A stretch of DNA of 9,509 nucleotides. Origin: Bacteroidales bacterium. GTDB taxonomy: Bacteria > Bacteroidota > Bacteroidia > Bacteroidales > VadinHA17. The position numbers were made by a program, and so were the translations under genes. The stretch covers positions 1 through 9,509 of the forward strand of contig DNOQ01000411.1 of NCBI GenBank assembly GCA_003501665.1, given 5' to 3'. Shown piece by piece: positions 1-6,252 of this stretch. Each line of letters begins with the position of its first letter. The stretch's first letter is position 1. The notes below the pieces were generated by a model. That model was not told the DNA's origin. It saw only the letters and a program-made list of their open reading frames with translations, and did no database searches.

Positions 1-540
1 CGGATGATCCTTTGCACACTGAGCAGTCCTCTTCGGATTCATATCAAGAGTTGTCTGTTCAAAAGGACCTCCCCTCATACCCTCTGCCGCAATATTAAGG
101 AAAGCAAGAACTCTTGTCTGTGAATTGTCGATCGTCTGCCTCCTGAAATCAGGGAATGATCTCCATCCCGAACTTCCAACGTCCACGAAAGTGGTTACCC
201 CGGCACGGAAAGAAAAAGCATCGGGCTGTACGGAACTAGGACCATTCATTAATCCCTGGTCCATTCTTGTACCATAATAGACATGTACATGAAGGTCAAT
301 AATGCCAGGCGTAACATACATACCGGAAGCATTAACTACTTTCCGGGCTTCCATGATATCAATGCTTTTTGCGACTGTGGCTATTTTACCATCTTTGATC
401 GCAATATCCATAACTGCATCTATTTTATTCTTAGGATCTATGACATGACCTCCATTGATCAGTATATCAAAACTCTGAGCTTTAACCATCCCTGGCATGA
501 TCAAAAATAAGATGGCCAGGATTGTAAGTACTTTTTTCAT
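1..540 (-). CDS. Secreted amidohydrolase/deacetylase-family metallohydrolase, N-terminal part (runs off left edge)
   Basis: The frame starts at an ATG (540-538) and stays open for 180 codons to the left edge, so the C-terminus is missing. Residues 1-22 form a signal peptide: KK, a hydrophobic stretch, then a likely cut after VKA. The mature protein would be periplasmic or exported. Next comes the small beta-sandwich typical of composite amidohydrolases (DILINGGHVID at 25-35, then DIAIKDGKI), followed by PGIIDLHVHV at 78-87, whose H84-x-H86 is the metal-binding pair of the TIM-barrel domain. The motifs AGVTTFVDVGSSG and AFLNIAAEGM match the family annotated as amidohydrolase/deacetylase metallohydrolases (dihydroorotase and D-aminoacylase relatives). 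Members cleave amides or cyclic amides; the substrate here is unknown. The bridging-lysine region would lie beyond the edge. No clear promoter precedes it, and a scrap of an older gene lies just upstream. Confidence 0.88.
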   Translation of the reverse strand, partial: MKKVLTILAILFLIMPGMVKAQSFDILINGGHVIDPKNKIDAVMDIAIKDGKIATVAKSIDIMEARKVVNASGMYVTPGIIDLHVHVYYGTRMDQGLMNGPSSVQPDAFSFRAGVTTFVDVGSSGWRSFPDFRRQTIDNSQTRVLAFLNIAAEGMRGGPFEQTTLDMNPKRTAQCAKDHP

Positions 541-843
541 CAGTAATACTATTTTTTGTTTTTAAAATGTTTTTCAGTTCCAACGGCCTGCCAGTTCGTC
601 CGTTACGGCTTCTGACATATCAGGGATCCTGAAATATGTGCATTTGCCGTCCGGATCAGCAAAAACGCTAAACAGGGATGTTAAAAATGCCTTGCCTGAT
701 ACTCTTCAAGGTCATAATTCCTAATAAAAATAGTTAAAAAACAATTCGATCAGTATAAATATCTAAAGTAATCGGTAATACTCCCGGCCTCTCTCCCCTT
801 GATAAAGGATTATTCAGATTTTGCAATTAAGTCTTGTTATAAA
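541..843. other. Spacer between sialidase and amidohydrolase genes
   Basis: This 303-base spacer has two parts. Bases 577-705 contain a stop-free, coding-like minus-strand stretch, described separately. Bases 706-843 are AT-rich with stops in all minus-strand frames. I found no TAnnTTTG-type promoter for the amidohydrolase and no hairpin followed by a T-run after the sialidase. Read-through from the sialidase transcript into the amidohydrolase is therefore possible but not shown. Confidence 0.5.
574..705 (-). pseudogene. Coding-like C-terminal scrap of an unrecognised gene
   Basis: On the minus strand an open stretch of 43 codons (705-577) ends in TGA (576-574), 33 bases before the amidohydrolase start. 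Its composition is protein-like rather than spacer-like: it includes SLFSVFADPDGKCTYFRIPD and ends SEAVTDELAGRWN. It has no ATG or GTG positioned to start it, and a TGA at 708-706 blocks it upstream. The simplest reading is the C-terminal remnant of a gene that once stood just before the amidohydrolase, with the rest lost. It contains FRIP, a motif also seen near the N-terminus of sialidases, but without the flanking sialidase residues, so I treat that as coincidence. I do not recognise the family. Confidence 0.35.
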
Positions 844-2082
844 TTAATTAAATTTCTCGATTGAAACTTCCCTGTAAACAATTCCCTGGTAAGGCCATAT
901 GTGACCAAGTTCCATGAGGCATCCTATGTTCCCGGTAGCAAGAATGACAATATCAGAATATGCTGAAGGTCCGGGAAAGATCACTTTGGAGGTCCAGTTT
1001 CTGCCTTCATCGGTGCTCAGCCTGAGGGTCATATTCTTCCTTGAATTTTCATCAGCCGGATTCATAAACAGCAGTTTTTTACAATCCGGTTCAGTGCTCA
1101 GAAGGCTTCCCTGGCAGATGGGTTCTATCAGAACAGGATCGGAGTAAATCCCGCTCCAGGTTTTTCCCCCGTCATCACTGACAGATACTTTCCTTGTTTT
1201 CTGTGTCCGGTCATAATTCCGCATGTTCAGCATCAATCTGCCGCCAGGCAGTTCGGCCACAGAGCATTCGTTTACCTGGTCCTGCTGTGTGGTGCCTCCT
1301 ATTTTCCATGTTTTGCCGTGATCGTCGGAATATATGATATGTGAGAAATATTTGTTTGTGCCTGATTCAATATGATCACAAGGTATTATAAGGCGGTCCT
1401 TGTATTTTCCTTTATTTATCTGGATCCCGTGACACGGGCCAGTGGCATACCATGTCCAGTTGCTCAGCTTCGTTGAAGCTGTTATTTCTCTGGCATCGGA
1501 CCATGTCCGGCCATCATCGGTCGAAATGAGCACAAACACTCTTCTTGTATCTTTGCTTGTTTCACTGATAATCTCAGATTCATGATCGCTTCCGAGATTC
1601 CATGTTGAAAGAAGAAAAACATTGCCAGACTGTCTGTCAACGACAGGAGCAGGATTTCCACAGACATTCACTCCATCATCCCAGATAACACTTAACTCAC
1701 TCCAGGTTTTGCCATTATCTTCCGAACATTTAATGACAAGGTCAATATCGCCTGTATCCGAGGAGCTGTTTTTCCTTCCCTCGGCAAAAGCAAGTAATGT
1801 TCCTTTCTGTGTCCTGATTATTGCAGGTATCCTGAAAGTATTATAACCACTTGTGCCGCTTTCAAAAAGGAATTTCAGAGGCTCAAGATCTGTCATTTGC
1901 CCATAGACCCTGAAATCAGAAACACCTGCAGTATTTCTGTGCGGACGAATGGCAAGGACACCGGAAACAGGATCTGTGAGCTGAACTGTTAATATATGTT
2001 CCGGCTTGTCATCGGCCATGTTCCTGCAGCTGCAGGTTAAGATCCCCAGAATGAAGATCCTCAGAATACAAGAAGCTTTCAT
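844..2082 (-). CDS. Exo-alpha-sialidase (neuraminidase, GH33), probable lipoprotein
   Basis: It hydrolyses terminal alpha-linked sialic acid from glycans outside the cytoplasm. Numbering is from the ATG at 2082 (412 aa; add 17 for the longer frame, which opens with GTG at 2133). I prefer 2082 because it gives a clean signal peptide: M-K, a hydrophobic core, then Cys17 or Cys19 as an imperfect lipobox. All hallmarks of the six-bladed sialidase fold are present: FRIP with Arg84, the acid/base Asp109 in SSSDTGDIDL, five Asp boxes (S-x-D-x-G-x-x-W at 120, 187, 252, 302 and 356), Glu272 in NECS, Arg288, Arg348, the nucleophile Tyr375 in AYSD, and Glu391. The arginine triad and the Tyr-Glu pair are complete, so it should be active. 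Only about 60 residues separate the signal from FRIP, too few for the N-terminal carbohydrate-binding domain of longer Bacteroides sialidases. Confidence 0.95.
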   Translation of the reverse strand: MKASCILRIFILGILTCSCRNMADDKPEHILTVQLTDPVSGVLAIRPHRNTAGVSDFRVYGQMTDLEPLKFLFESGTSGYNTFRIPAIIRTQKGTLLAFAEGRKNSSSDTGDIDLVIKCSEDNGKTWSELSVIWDDGVNVCGNPAPVVDRQSGNVFLLSTWNLGSDHESEIISETSKDTRRVFVLISTDDGRTWSDAREITASTKLSNWTWYATGPCHGIQINKGKYKDRLIIPCDHIESGTNKYFSHIIYSDDHGKTWKIGGTTQQDQVNECSVAELPGGRLMLNMRNYDRTQKTRKVSVSDDGGKTWSGIYSDPVLIEPICQGSLLSTEPDCKKLLFMNPADENSRKNMTLRLSTDEGRNWTSKVIFPGPSAYSDIVILATGNIGCLMELGHIWPYQGIVYREVSIEKFN

Positions 2083-2134
2083 TACCATTTGTTTTTCGTC
2101 ACCGACTGATATAAGATTCATTATCAGCTGCACA

Positions 2135-2156
2135 TTTTACATCTGTTTTACATCTG
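2135..2156. repeat. Perfect 11-bp tandem duplication
   Basis: The 11-mer TTTTACATCTG occurs twice head to tail (2135-2145 and 2146-2156). It lies between the predicted sialidase promoter and the sialidase start, so it would be in the 5' untranslated leader. Two copies are too few to call a phase-variable tract. Confidence 0.7.
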
Positions 2157-2164
2157 ATCTGAAT

Positions 2165-2195
2165 CAAATATACCACATGATCCACAAATAACAAA
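2165..2195 (-). promoter_or_regulatory. Bacteroidota-type promoter for the sialidase gene
   Basis: Read on the minus strand, TTTG (2195-2192) is followed by 19 bases and then TATATTTG (2172-2165). This is an exact match to the Bacteroidota primary-sigma consensus, TTTG near -33 and TAnnTTTG near -7. Transcription would start around 2158, giving a leader of about 75 bases to the ATG at 2082. It implies that the sialidase gene is transcribed on its own rather than only by read-through from the aminotransferase unit. Confidence 0.7.
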
Positions 2196-2249
2196 GTTGA
2201 TGGAGATTTTCAATTTGCCGCTTTTTCATTGTTTGCAAAAAAAATAGTA

Positions 2250-2689
2250 TTATTTGCTTACCCCTGAATCCAATAATGGCTTCCTTGTAATAAAATCCCA
2301 GTTTCCTGCATCTTTCAGATTTACCAAGCAGATTGTGATCTGGCTATAAGTGAAGGAATCTCTCATGTATTCAAATCTGGTATTGGGTGTTTTGTACATC
2401 ACAATCAAATGTGTTATCTGGTGCTTTACATTCAACACTGCATCAATAAATGCCTCACACGTAAACTAACTGTCCATCCATAGATAATCAACTCTAAATC
2501 CATGTGTAATGGCATGTGGGAATATTTAACGGAACCGATCTATTCACCCTGTTGTTCATTACATTTCCTGGACTTCGTCACAAATATCAATAATACCAAC
2601 CTCCAACATATGGATGGATCATTCTTCAGACGGTGAAATATGTCCTTCCGTACTTCTATTTGCTTCTCTAAATAAGTGTTTATATCGTT
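2250..2689 (-). pseudogene. Broken IS4-type DDE transposase
   Basis: Two minus-strand pieces in different frames together resemble one transposase. Piece A (2689-2543, 49 codons, ending at TAG 2542-2540) contains IFHRLKNDPSICWRLVL, which I recognise as the N-terminal style of IS4-type transposases common in Bacteroidota. Piece B (2525-2253) contains GFRVDYLWMDS, an amber codon at 2468-2466, then FTCEAFIDAVLNVK. With tryptophan in place of the amber codon this reads MDSWFTCEAFI, matching the block around the second catalytic aspartate of this group. The part that should lie between A and B, with the first catalytic Asp, is missing, and no third catalytic Glu is evident. The element therefore has an internal deletion, a frame change and at least one nonsense mutation, and is dead. 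The family call is from memory of motifs, not a search. Confidence 0.7.
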
Positions 2690-2927
2690 CTATGAGTTAA
2701 GACTTGATGACAGAAATAATATAAAGACTATACGCGTGTGAAAAGTTACTAAGAATAGATTAATCCAGATAATTATTCGGATACATCAAAATAAAGGCAA
2801 CTGTAATTATCTCATAATTAACTGCATATTGATTCGATTTCCCTGATTTGCCTGATTGAATCTAACCTGTTTATTACAATGGTTTAACCAATATAGTATA
2901 TTTCAACATACAAACCTGAAAATGTTT

Positions 2928-4142
2928 TCAGTTCACAGCATTCTGTATCTTTCTAATTGCTTCTGCAAAGAGCTCCATATCCTCTTTTGAACCCAGCATA
3001 GCATTTTGCATAATCCATATGGCTTCCTCATAACATGCTTTTTCAGTAACCTGGCAGCTCACATCTTTATATGATACAGATTCAGGAATGGCATAGCACA
3101 TGAAATTCCTGTTCCGGAAAAGAGGTTGTCTGTACAGAGGCTGCGGGTAACCCATAAAACAAGGTACTCCTTCAGCAGCCAGCATTTTTGCAAATTCGGG
3201 TTTTGGCAGGTTATTAAATTTACTTTTATCGTACTTAAAGATATATATGTGATAACTATGAACGGTCTCACCTTTTCCTCTTTTCAATGGTTCTATTCCA
3301 TCTATCTTTTCCAGGAGAGAATTCAGGTAAGTCCCGTTTTCATGCCGTTTCCTTGTCTGTTCCTCAAGCCTCTTTAACTGGCTTGAAAGCAGAATGGCCT
3401 GCAATTGTGTTATCCTGTAATTGCAACCCAGATAATGATGTTCATACCACTGACCTCCTTTTACCCGGCCTACATTTCTCAGTGAATCCACCATATCAAA
3501 TAACTTTTGATCATCTGTTATTACCATGCCCCCTTCACCACTAGTAAGGTTTTTGGAAGATTGGAAGCTGAAACAACCTGCATCACCTATACCACCTAGT
3601 TTTTTACTTTTATATTCGGCGCCATGAGCATGGCAAGCATCCTCAATAACTTTTAATCCATGAGATTTCGCAATCGACATTATTTTGTCCATTTCACATG
3701 CCTGACCGGCAAAGTGAACAGGTATTATGGCTTTGGTTCTTGGAGTAATTGCCTTTTCTATCTCAGCGGGATCAATATTGTAAGTATCAGGATCAATGTC
3801 GACGAAGACCGGTACACAGTTGGCTTCAAGGACTATGGAAGCGGTTGCAATGAATGTATAAGGAGTTATTATTACTTCATCACCGGGTTTTACACTACAT
3901 GCGATGAGTGCAATTCTGAGAGCCACAGAACCATTTACACAGGCAATTGCATATCTTGAACCGCAAAAGTCAGCAAATTCCTTTTCAAACCTGGCAACAA
4001 TGTCACCACAGTCCGGATTACCCCAGCGGCCGCTTTTAACAATATTTGCTACTTCATCAATATCTGTCTGATCAAATATCGGCCAGGGAAAAATAGTTTT
4101 CACAGTTTTTGGTCCGCCATTAATCGCAAGTTCTGTTTTCAT
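2928..4142 (-). CDS. DegT/DnrJ/EryC1/StrS-family PLP-dependent aminotransferase
   Basis: This 404-residue cytoplasmic enzyme transfers an amino group, usually from Glu or Gln, to a keto sugar or keto cyclitol. The N-terminus LAINGGPKTV and the W20-P21 region are typical of the subgroup that includes scyllo-inosose and AHBA-type aminotransferases. GSVALRIAL (71-79) is the phosphate-binding segment. VIEDACHAHGA (165-175) carries Asp168, which contacts the pyridine nitrogen. FSFQSSKNLTSGEGG (191-205) carries Lys197, the Schiff-base lysine. Length is normal for the family and nothing is truncated. It starts 7 bases after the oxidoreductase stop, so the two are almost certainly co-transcribed. Such pairs recall NtdC/NtdA, which oxidise and aminate C3 of glucose 6-phosphate in kanosamine synthesis. 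Here the neighbours are hydrolases and a transporter, so the pair may run catabolically. The exact substrate is unknown. Confidence 0.92.
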   Translation of the reverse strand: MKTELAINGGPKTVKTIFPWPIFDQTDIDEVANIVKSGRWGNPDCGDIVARFEKEFADFCGSRYAIACVNGSVALRIALIACSVKPGDEVIITPYTFIATASIVLEANCVPVFVDIDPDTYNIDPAEIEKAITPRTKAIIPVHFAGQACEMDKIMSIAKSHGLKVIEDACHAHGAEYKSKKLGGIGDAGCFSFQSSKNLTSGEGGMVITDDQKLFDMVDSLRNVGRVKGGQWYEHHYLGCNYRITQLQAILLSSQLKRLEEQTRKRHENGTYLNSLLEKIDGIEPLKRGKGETVHSYHIYIFKYDKSKFNNLPKPEFAKMLAAEGVPCFMGYPQPLYRQPLFRNRNFMCYAIPESVSYKDVSCQVTEKACYEEAIWIMQNAMLGSKEDMELFAEAIRKIQNAVN

Positions 4143-4149
4143 TGGAAAA

Positions 4150-5148
4150 TTATTTATTTATGTGTTTATAACATAGTTTTATTGCCTCAAGTGATGAAAC
4201 AGGCATACATTCAGCCGGCTGGGAGTTATATTCCATACAGTCGGTAAAGTAAATCAGCTCATTAAAATAACCGGTTGTTGCATCACCTGAAGGCACCTCA
4301 CGTATGCTTTTATCATCCGCAATACAAATAACATTTCCTTTTAGTGTCGTGTACAACATACTGGCTTTTTCAAACTGAGCCATATATCCGGCCTGAAATG
4401 GCAGATTAATATGGAATCTGTTACCTCCTTCAATACTTACATGGACATCTTTCCGCCCGTACTTCCACATTGCACTTATATAATCGTGCCTGCTCAAACT
4501 ACCAGGCAGACAGGTGCTCTCAATACAATCAGGTATTCCGAAAAGGTAATTGGCAAAATCAATGTCATGTATTACAAGATCGAATAATGCTCCTCCTGAG
4601 GAATCAGCCACTGACTTCTCAGTCCATTGTCCCCAGCCTGGTCTTCCTGAAAATCTGTGTAGAGAGAGGAATTTAAGATTCCCAAATTCGAATGTTTCAG
4701 CCCACTTCTTCAGCTTCTGGTATGGTGGCATAAAACGTACTACATGCCCGACCATAAATATTCTGCTTTTCTTTTGTGCCAAATCTATAAGATACTCTGC
4801 CTGAGAAATATCAAGGCAAATGGGTTTTTCAAGAAAAACATGCTTGCCGTATGACAATACCTTTCTGGTCATTTCAAAATGAAAAGAAGTAGGTACACAT
4901 ATGACCACTGCATCGAAATCTTCCGACTTCATACATGCATCGAGATCCGAATACTTTCTGACATTTCGAAGCCTTTCTGAATTTAAATTTCCGATCGAAA
5001 TGTTTCCTGCCTTACTCATAAGGCTGTTTTCAATAAAATCGATATCCCTGTCAATTATTGCTGTAAGTTCCAGATTTTTGCTATGTAAAATATTTATTGT
5101 GTGAGTCAATCCCATGAATCCGAATCCTACAACTACAATTTTCTTCAT
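4150..5148 (-). CDS. Gfo/Idh/MocA-family NAD(P)-dependent oxidoreductase
   Basis: A 332-residue cytoplasmic dehydrogenase that would oxidise or reduce a hydroxyl/keto group of a sugar or cyclitol. The N-terminal Rossmann fold opens with VVVGFGFMG (GxGxxG at 8-13), and acidic Asp33 at the end of strand 2 favours NAD(H). VFLEKPICLD (104-113) contains the EKP signature with Lys108. The C-terminal domain has GGALFDLVIHDIDFANYLFG (185-204), in which His194 occupies the usual catalytic histidine position after Lys108 and Asp190. Length is typical. It is first in a two-gene unit with the aminotransferase and is divergent from the AraC regulator. Its presumed role is to supply the keto substrate to the aminotransferase or to reduce the keto product. 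No specific substrate can be assigned. Its promoter must lie in 5149-5316, but no clean TAnnTTTG is visible on this strand. Confidence 0.92.
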   Translation of the reverse strand: MKKIVVVGFGFMGLTHTINILHSKNLELTAIIDRDIDFIENSLMSKAGNISIGNLNSERLRNVRKYSDLDACMKSEDFDAVVICVPTSFHFEMTRKVLSYGKHVFLEKPICLDISQAEYLIDLAQKKSRIFMVGHVVRFMPPYQKLKKWAETFEFGNLKFLSLHRFSGRPGWGQWTEKSVADSSGGALFDLVIHDIDFANYLFGIPDCIESTCLPGSLSRHDYISAMWKYGRKDVHVSIEGGNRFHINLPFQAGYMAQFEKASMLYTTLKGNVICIADDKSIREVPSGDATTGYFNELIYFTDCMEYNSQPAECMPVSSLEAIKLCYKHINK

Positions 5149-5232
5149 TTGCTAACAGGTATATTCTGACTTCTTTGTTTAATTAGCGTTGTATTCTTAG
5201 GAAAACTAAAGTAGTCTAAAAAATAAATCAGA

Positions 5233-5262
5233 ATTAATATTGTATTGTCTGATATTAATATT
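5233..5262. promoter_or_regulatory. Direct repeat at 21-bp spacing, candidate AraC-type operator
   Basis: The 9-mer ATTAATATT occurs at 5233-5241 and again at 5254-5262, exactly 21 bases apart, which is two helical turns. AraC-family dimers typically bind direct half-sites on one face of the helix at about this spacing. The same bases also form an inverted repeat (ATTAATAT 5233-5240 with ATATTAAT 5252-5259). The site is in the divergent region between the regulator and the oxidoreductase unit. The DNA is very AT-rich, so a chance repeat is a real possibility. Confidence 0.4.
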
Positions 5263-5268
5263 ATTTTG
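5239..5268 (+). promoter_or_regulatory. Candidate promoter of the AraC regulator gene
   Basis: ATTG (5239-5242), an 18-base gap, then TTATTTTG (5261-5268). The downstream element matches TAnnTTTG at all but one fixed position, and the upstream one matches TTTG at three of four. It overlaps the direct repeat at 5233-5262, which would suit autoregulation. A second near match, TATATTTA at 5282-5289, has no well-placed partner. Confidence 0.3.
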
Positions 5269-5316
5269 TCTTGATTTATAATATATTTAGCAATTGTTAT
5301 ATAAATAAGTACCAAT

Positions 5317-6189
5317 ATGAAAGCTCAGTTTCAAAAAATACTTATAAACCAACAATCCTCGTTCATTGCAAAACAGCTCGATCTTCCGCATTTCGACAGT
5401 GTATTTCACTTCCATCCTGAATATGAACTGAAATATGTTATGCAAAGCAGAGGAAAAAGATTTGTGGGTGAAAGCATTGAAAACTTTATGGAAGGAGATC
5501 TTGTTCTTGTCGGACCCAACATAATGCATTACTGGAAAAATGATCCGATATATTATGTAACAAATAAGTATCGAGCGACTGCCTATCTTGTTATGTTTTC
5601 CGAAAATTGTTTTGGTGAAGGTTTTTTTGCCATTCCTGAGATGGGTCCTGTAAAGGATCTATTTTCAAGGGCTAAAGGAGGACTCAGCTTTACTCTTGAA
5701 AGAAAAAGTAACATTCCTCACAAAATGAAGCGTCTGATAAATACTGAGGGGCCCTTGAAAGTTACAGGTCTGATAGATATACTTTACGATCTTGCTTATA
5801 CCAAAAGCCGGTCTATTCTTTCTGAAAATTATATGATTGGCAAGCCGCTAATATATAAAGATTTAACTATGGACAGGCTCCGGAAGGTTCATGACTATGT
5901 AATATCAAATTTCCAAAACAAGATCACACTACAGGATGTTGCAGAAAAAGCAAACATGACACCTCATGCCTTCTGCAAATATTTCAAGAGAAGTACAAAG
6001 AAAACATTCATTACTTTCCTTATTGAGCTAAGGATATGCCACGCAAAGAAACTTCTTATCGAGGATACTCAGACAATAACCGAGATTTGTTATTCTTCAG
6101 GATTTGATAATCTTTCCTATTTTAACCGTGCATTCAAGTCATTGACAAACATGACACCCAAAGAATACAGAAATCATTATAACAATTAA
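5317..6189 (+). CDS. AraC-family transcriptional regulator with N-terminal cupin domain
   Basis: A 290-residue cytoplasmic DNA-binding protein. Residues 1-100 are an AraC-type cupin sensing domain, with HFHPEYEL at 31-38 and GDLVLVGPNIMHYW at 60-73. The histidine-rich strands would form the sugar- or metal-binding pocket. The C-terminal 100 residues carry two helix-turn-helix units: ITLQDVAEKANMTPHAFCKYFKR at about 203-225 and TITEICYSSGFDNLSYFNRAFK at about 253-274, ending in the family signature T-P-K-E-Y-R. Length is standard. It is the only plus-strand gene, divergent from the oxidoreductase/aminotransferase unit and convergent with the transporter, which makes it the likely local regulator of both. 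The effector is unknown but is probably a sugar or derivative handled by the neighbours. A possible operator lies just upstream. Confidence 0.94.
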   Translation: MKAQFQKILINQQSSFIAKQLDLPHFDSVFHFHPEYELKYVMQSRGKRFVGESIENFMEGDLVLVGPNIMHYWKNDPIYYVTNKYRATAYLVMFSENCFGEGFFAIPEMGPVKDLFSRAKGGLSFTLERKSNIPHKMKRLINTEGPLKVTGLIDILYDLAYTKSRSILSENYMIGKPLIYKDLTMDRLRKVHDYVISNFQNKITLQDVAEKANMTPHAFCKYFKRSTKKTFITFLIELRICHAKKLLIEDTQTITEICYSSGFDNLSYFNRAFKSLTNMTPKEYRNHYNN

Positions 6190-6252
6190 TGTAGTGCCAT
6201 TTGATCCATATTTAAGTATTTTATCGTACTACCGTTATCTAAAGTTACAAGA

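Larger units (their letters stand above)
2134..2927. other. Long spacer between aminotransferase and sialidase genes
   Basis: Near 2134-2195 this spacer of almost 800 bases carries the sialidase promoter and leader repeat. Bases 2250-2689 hold a broken transposase. Bases 2690-2927 are AT-rich with many stops, and I see no gene in them. I searched both sides of the transposase remnant for matching terminal inverted repeats and found none convincing, so the boundaries of the old insertion sequence are undefined. Confidence 0.6.

Noticed and set aside
283..510. 75-codon plus-strand open frame near the left edge
   Set aside because: It is antisense to the amidohydrolase, whose signal peptide and metal-site motif are clear. 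The plus-strand translation shows no family features.
782..843. Terminator downstream of the sialidase around the GC-richer stretch near 781-800
   Set aside because: Only a four-pair stem (CCTT/AAGG) was found, with no T-run after it.
2253..2438. Small minus-strand protein of about 62 residues starting at GTG 2438
   Set aside because: It is the C-terminal piece of the broken transposase. The similarity continues upstream through the amber codon at 2468-2466, so it is not an independent gene.
2821..2870. Short AATCAGG-like repeats (minus strand) as a CRISPR or REP element
   Set aside because: There are only two imperfect copies of about 7 bases, with no regular spacers and no hairpin.
2916..2931. 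Palindrome CTGAAAATGTTTTCAG overlapping the aminotransferase stop codon, as a terminator
   Set aside because: The loop would be only two bases unless inner pairs open, the stem is AT-rich, and no T-run follows on the minus strand. It is too weak to call.
3660..3959. 99-codon open frame on the plus strand
   Set aside because: It lies entirely antisense to the aminotransferase gene, has a low-complexity Y/C/N-rich translation with no recognisable domain, and is a shadow of the real gene.
5149..5232. Promoter TACTTTAG or TAGTTTTC (minus strand) for the oxidoreductase unit
   Set aside because: Each differs from TAnnTTTG at one fixed position, and neither has a TTTG-like element 19-21 bases upstream. 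The region is AT-rich enough to give such matches by chance.
6190..6252. Bidirectional terminator between the convergent AraC and transporter genes
   Set aside because: The only pairing found is GTAGT (6191-6195) with ACTAC (6228-6232) across a 32-base AT-rich loop, which is not a credible terminator.
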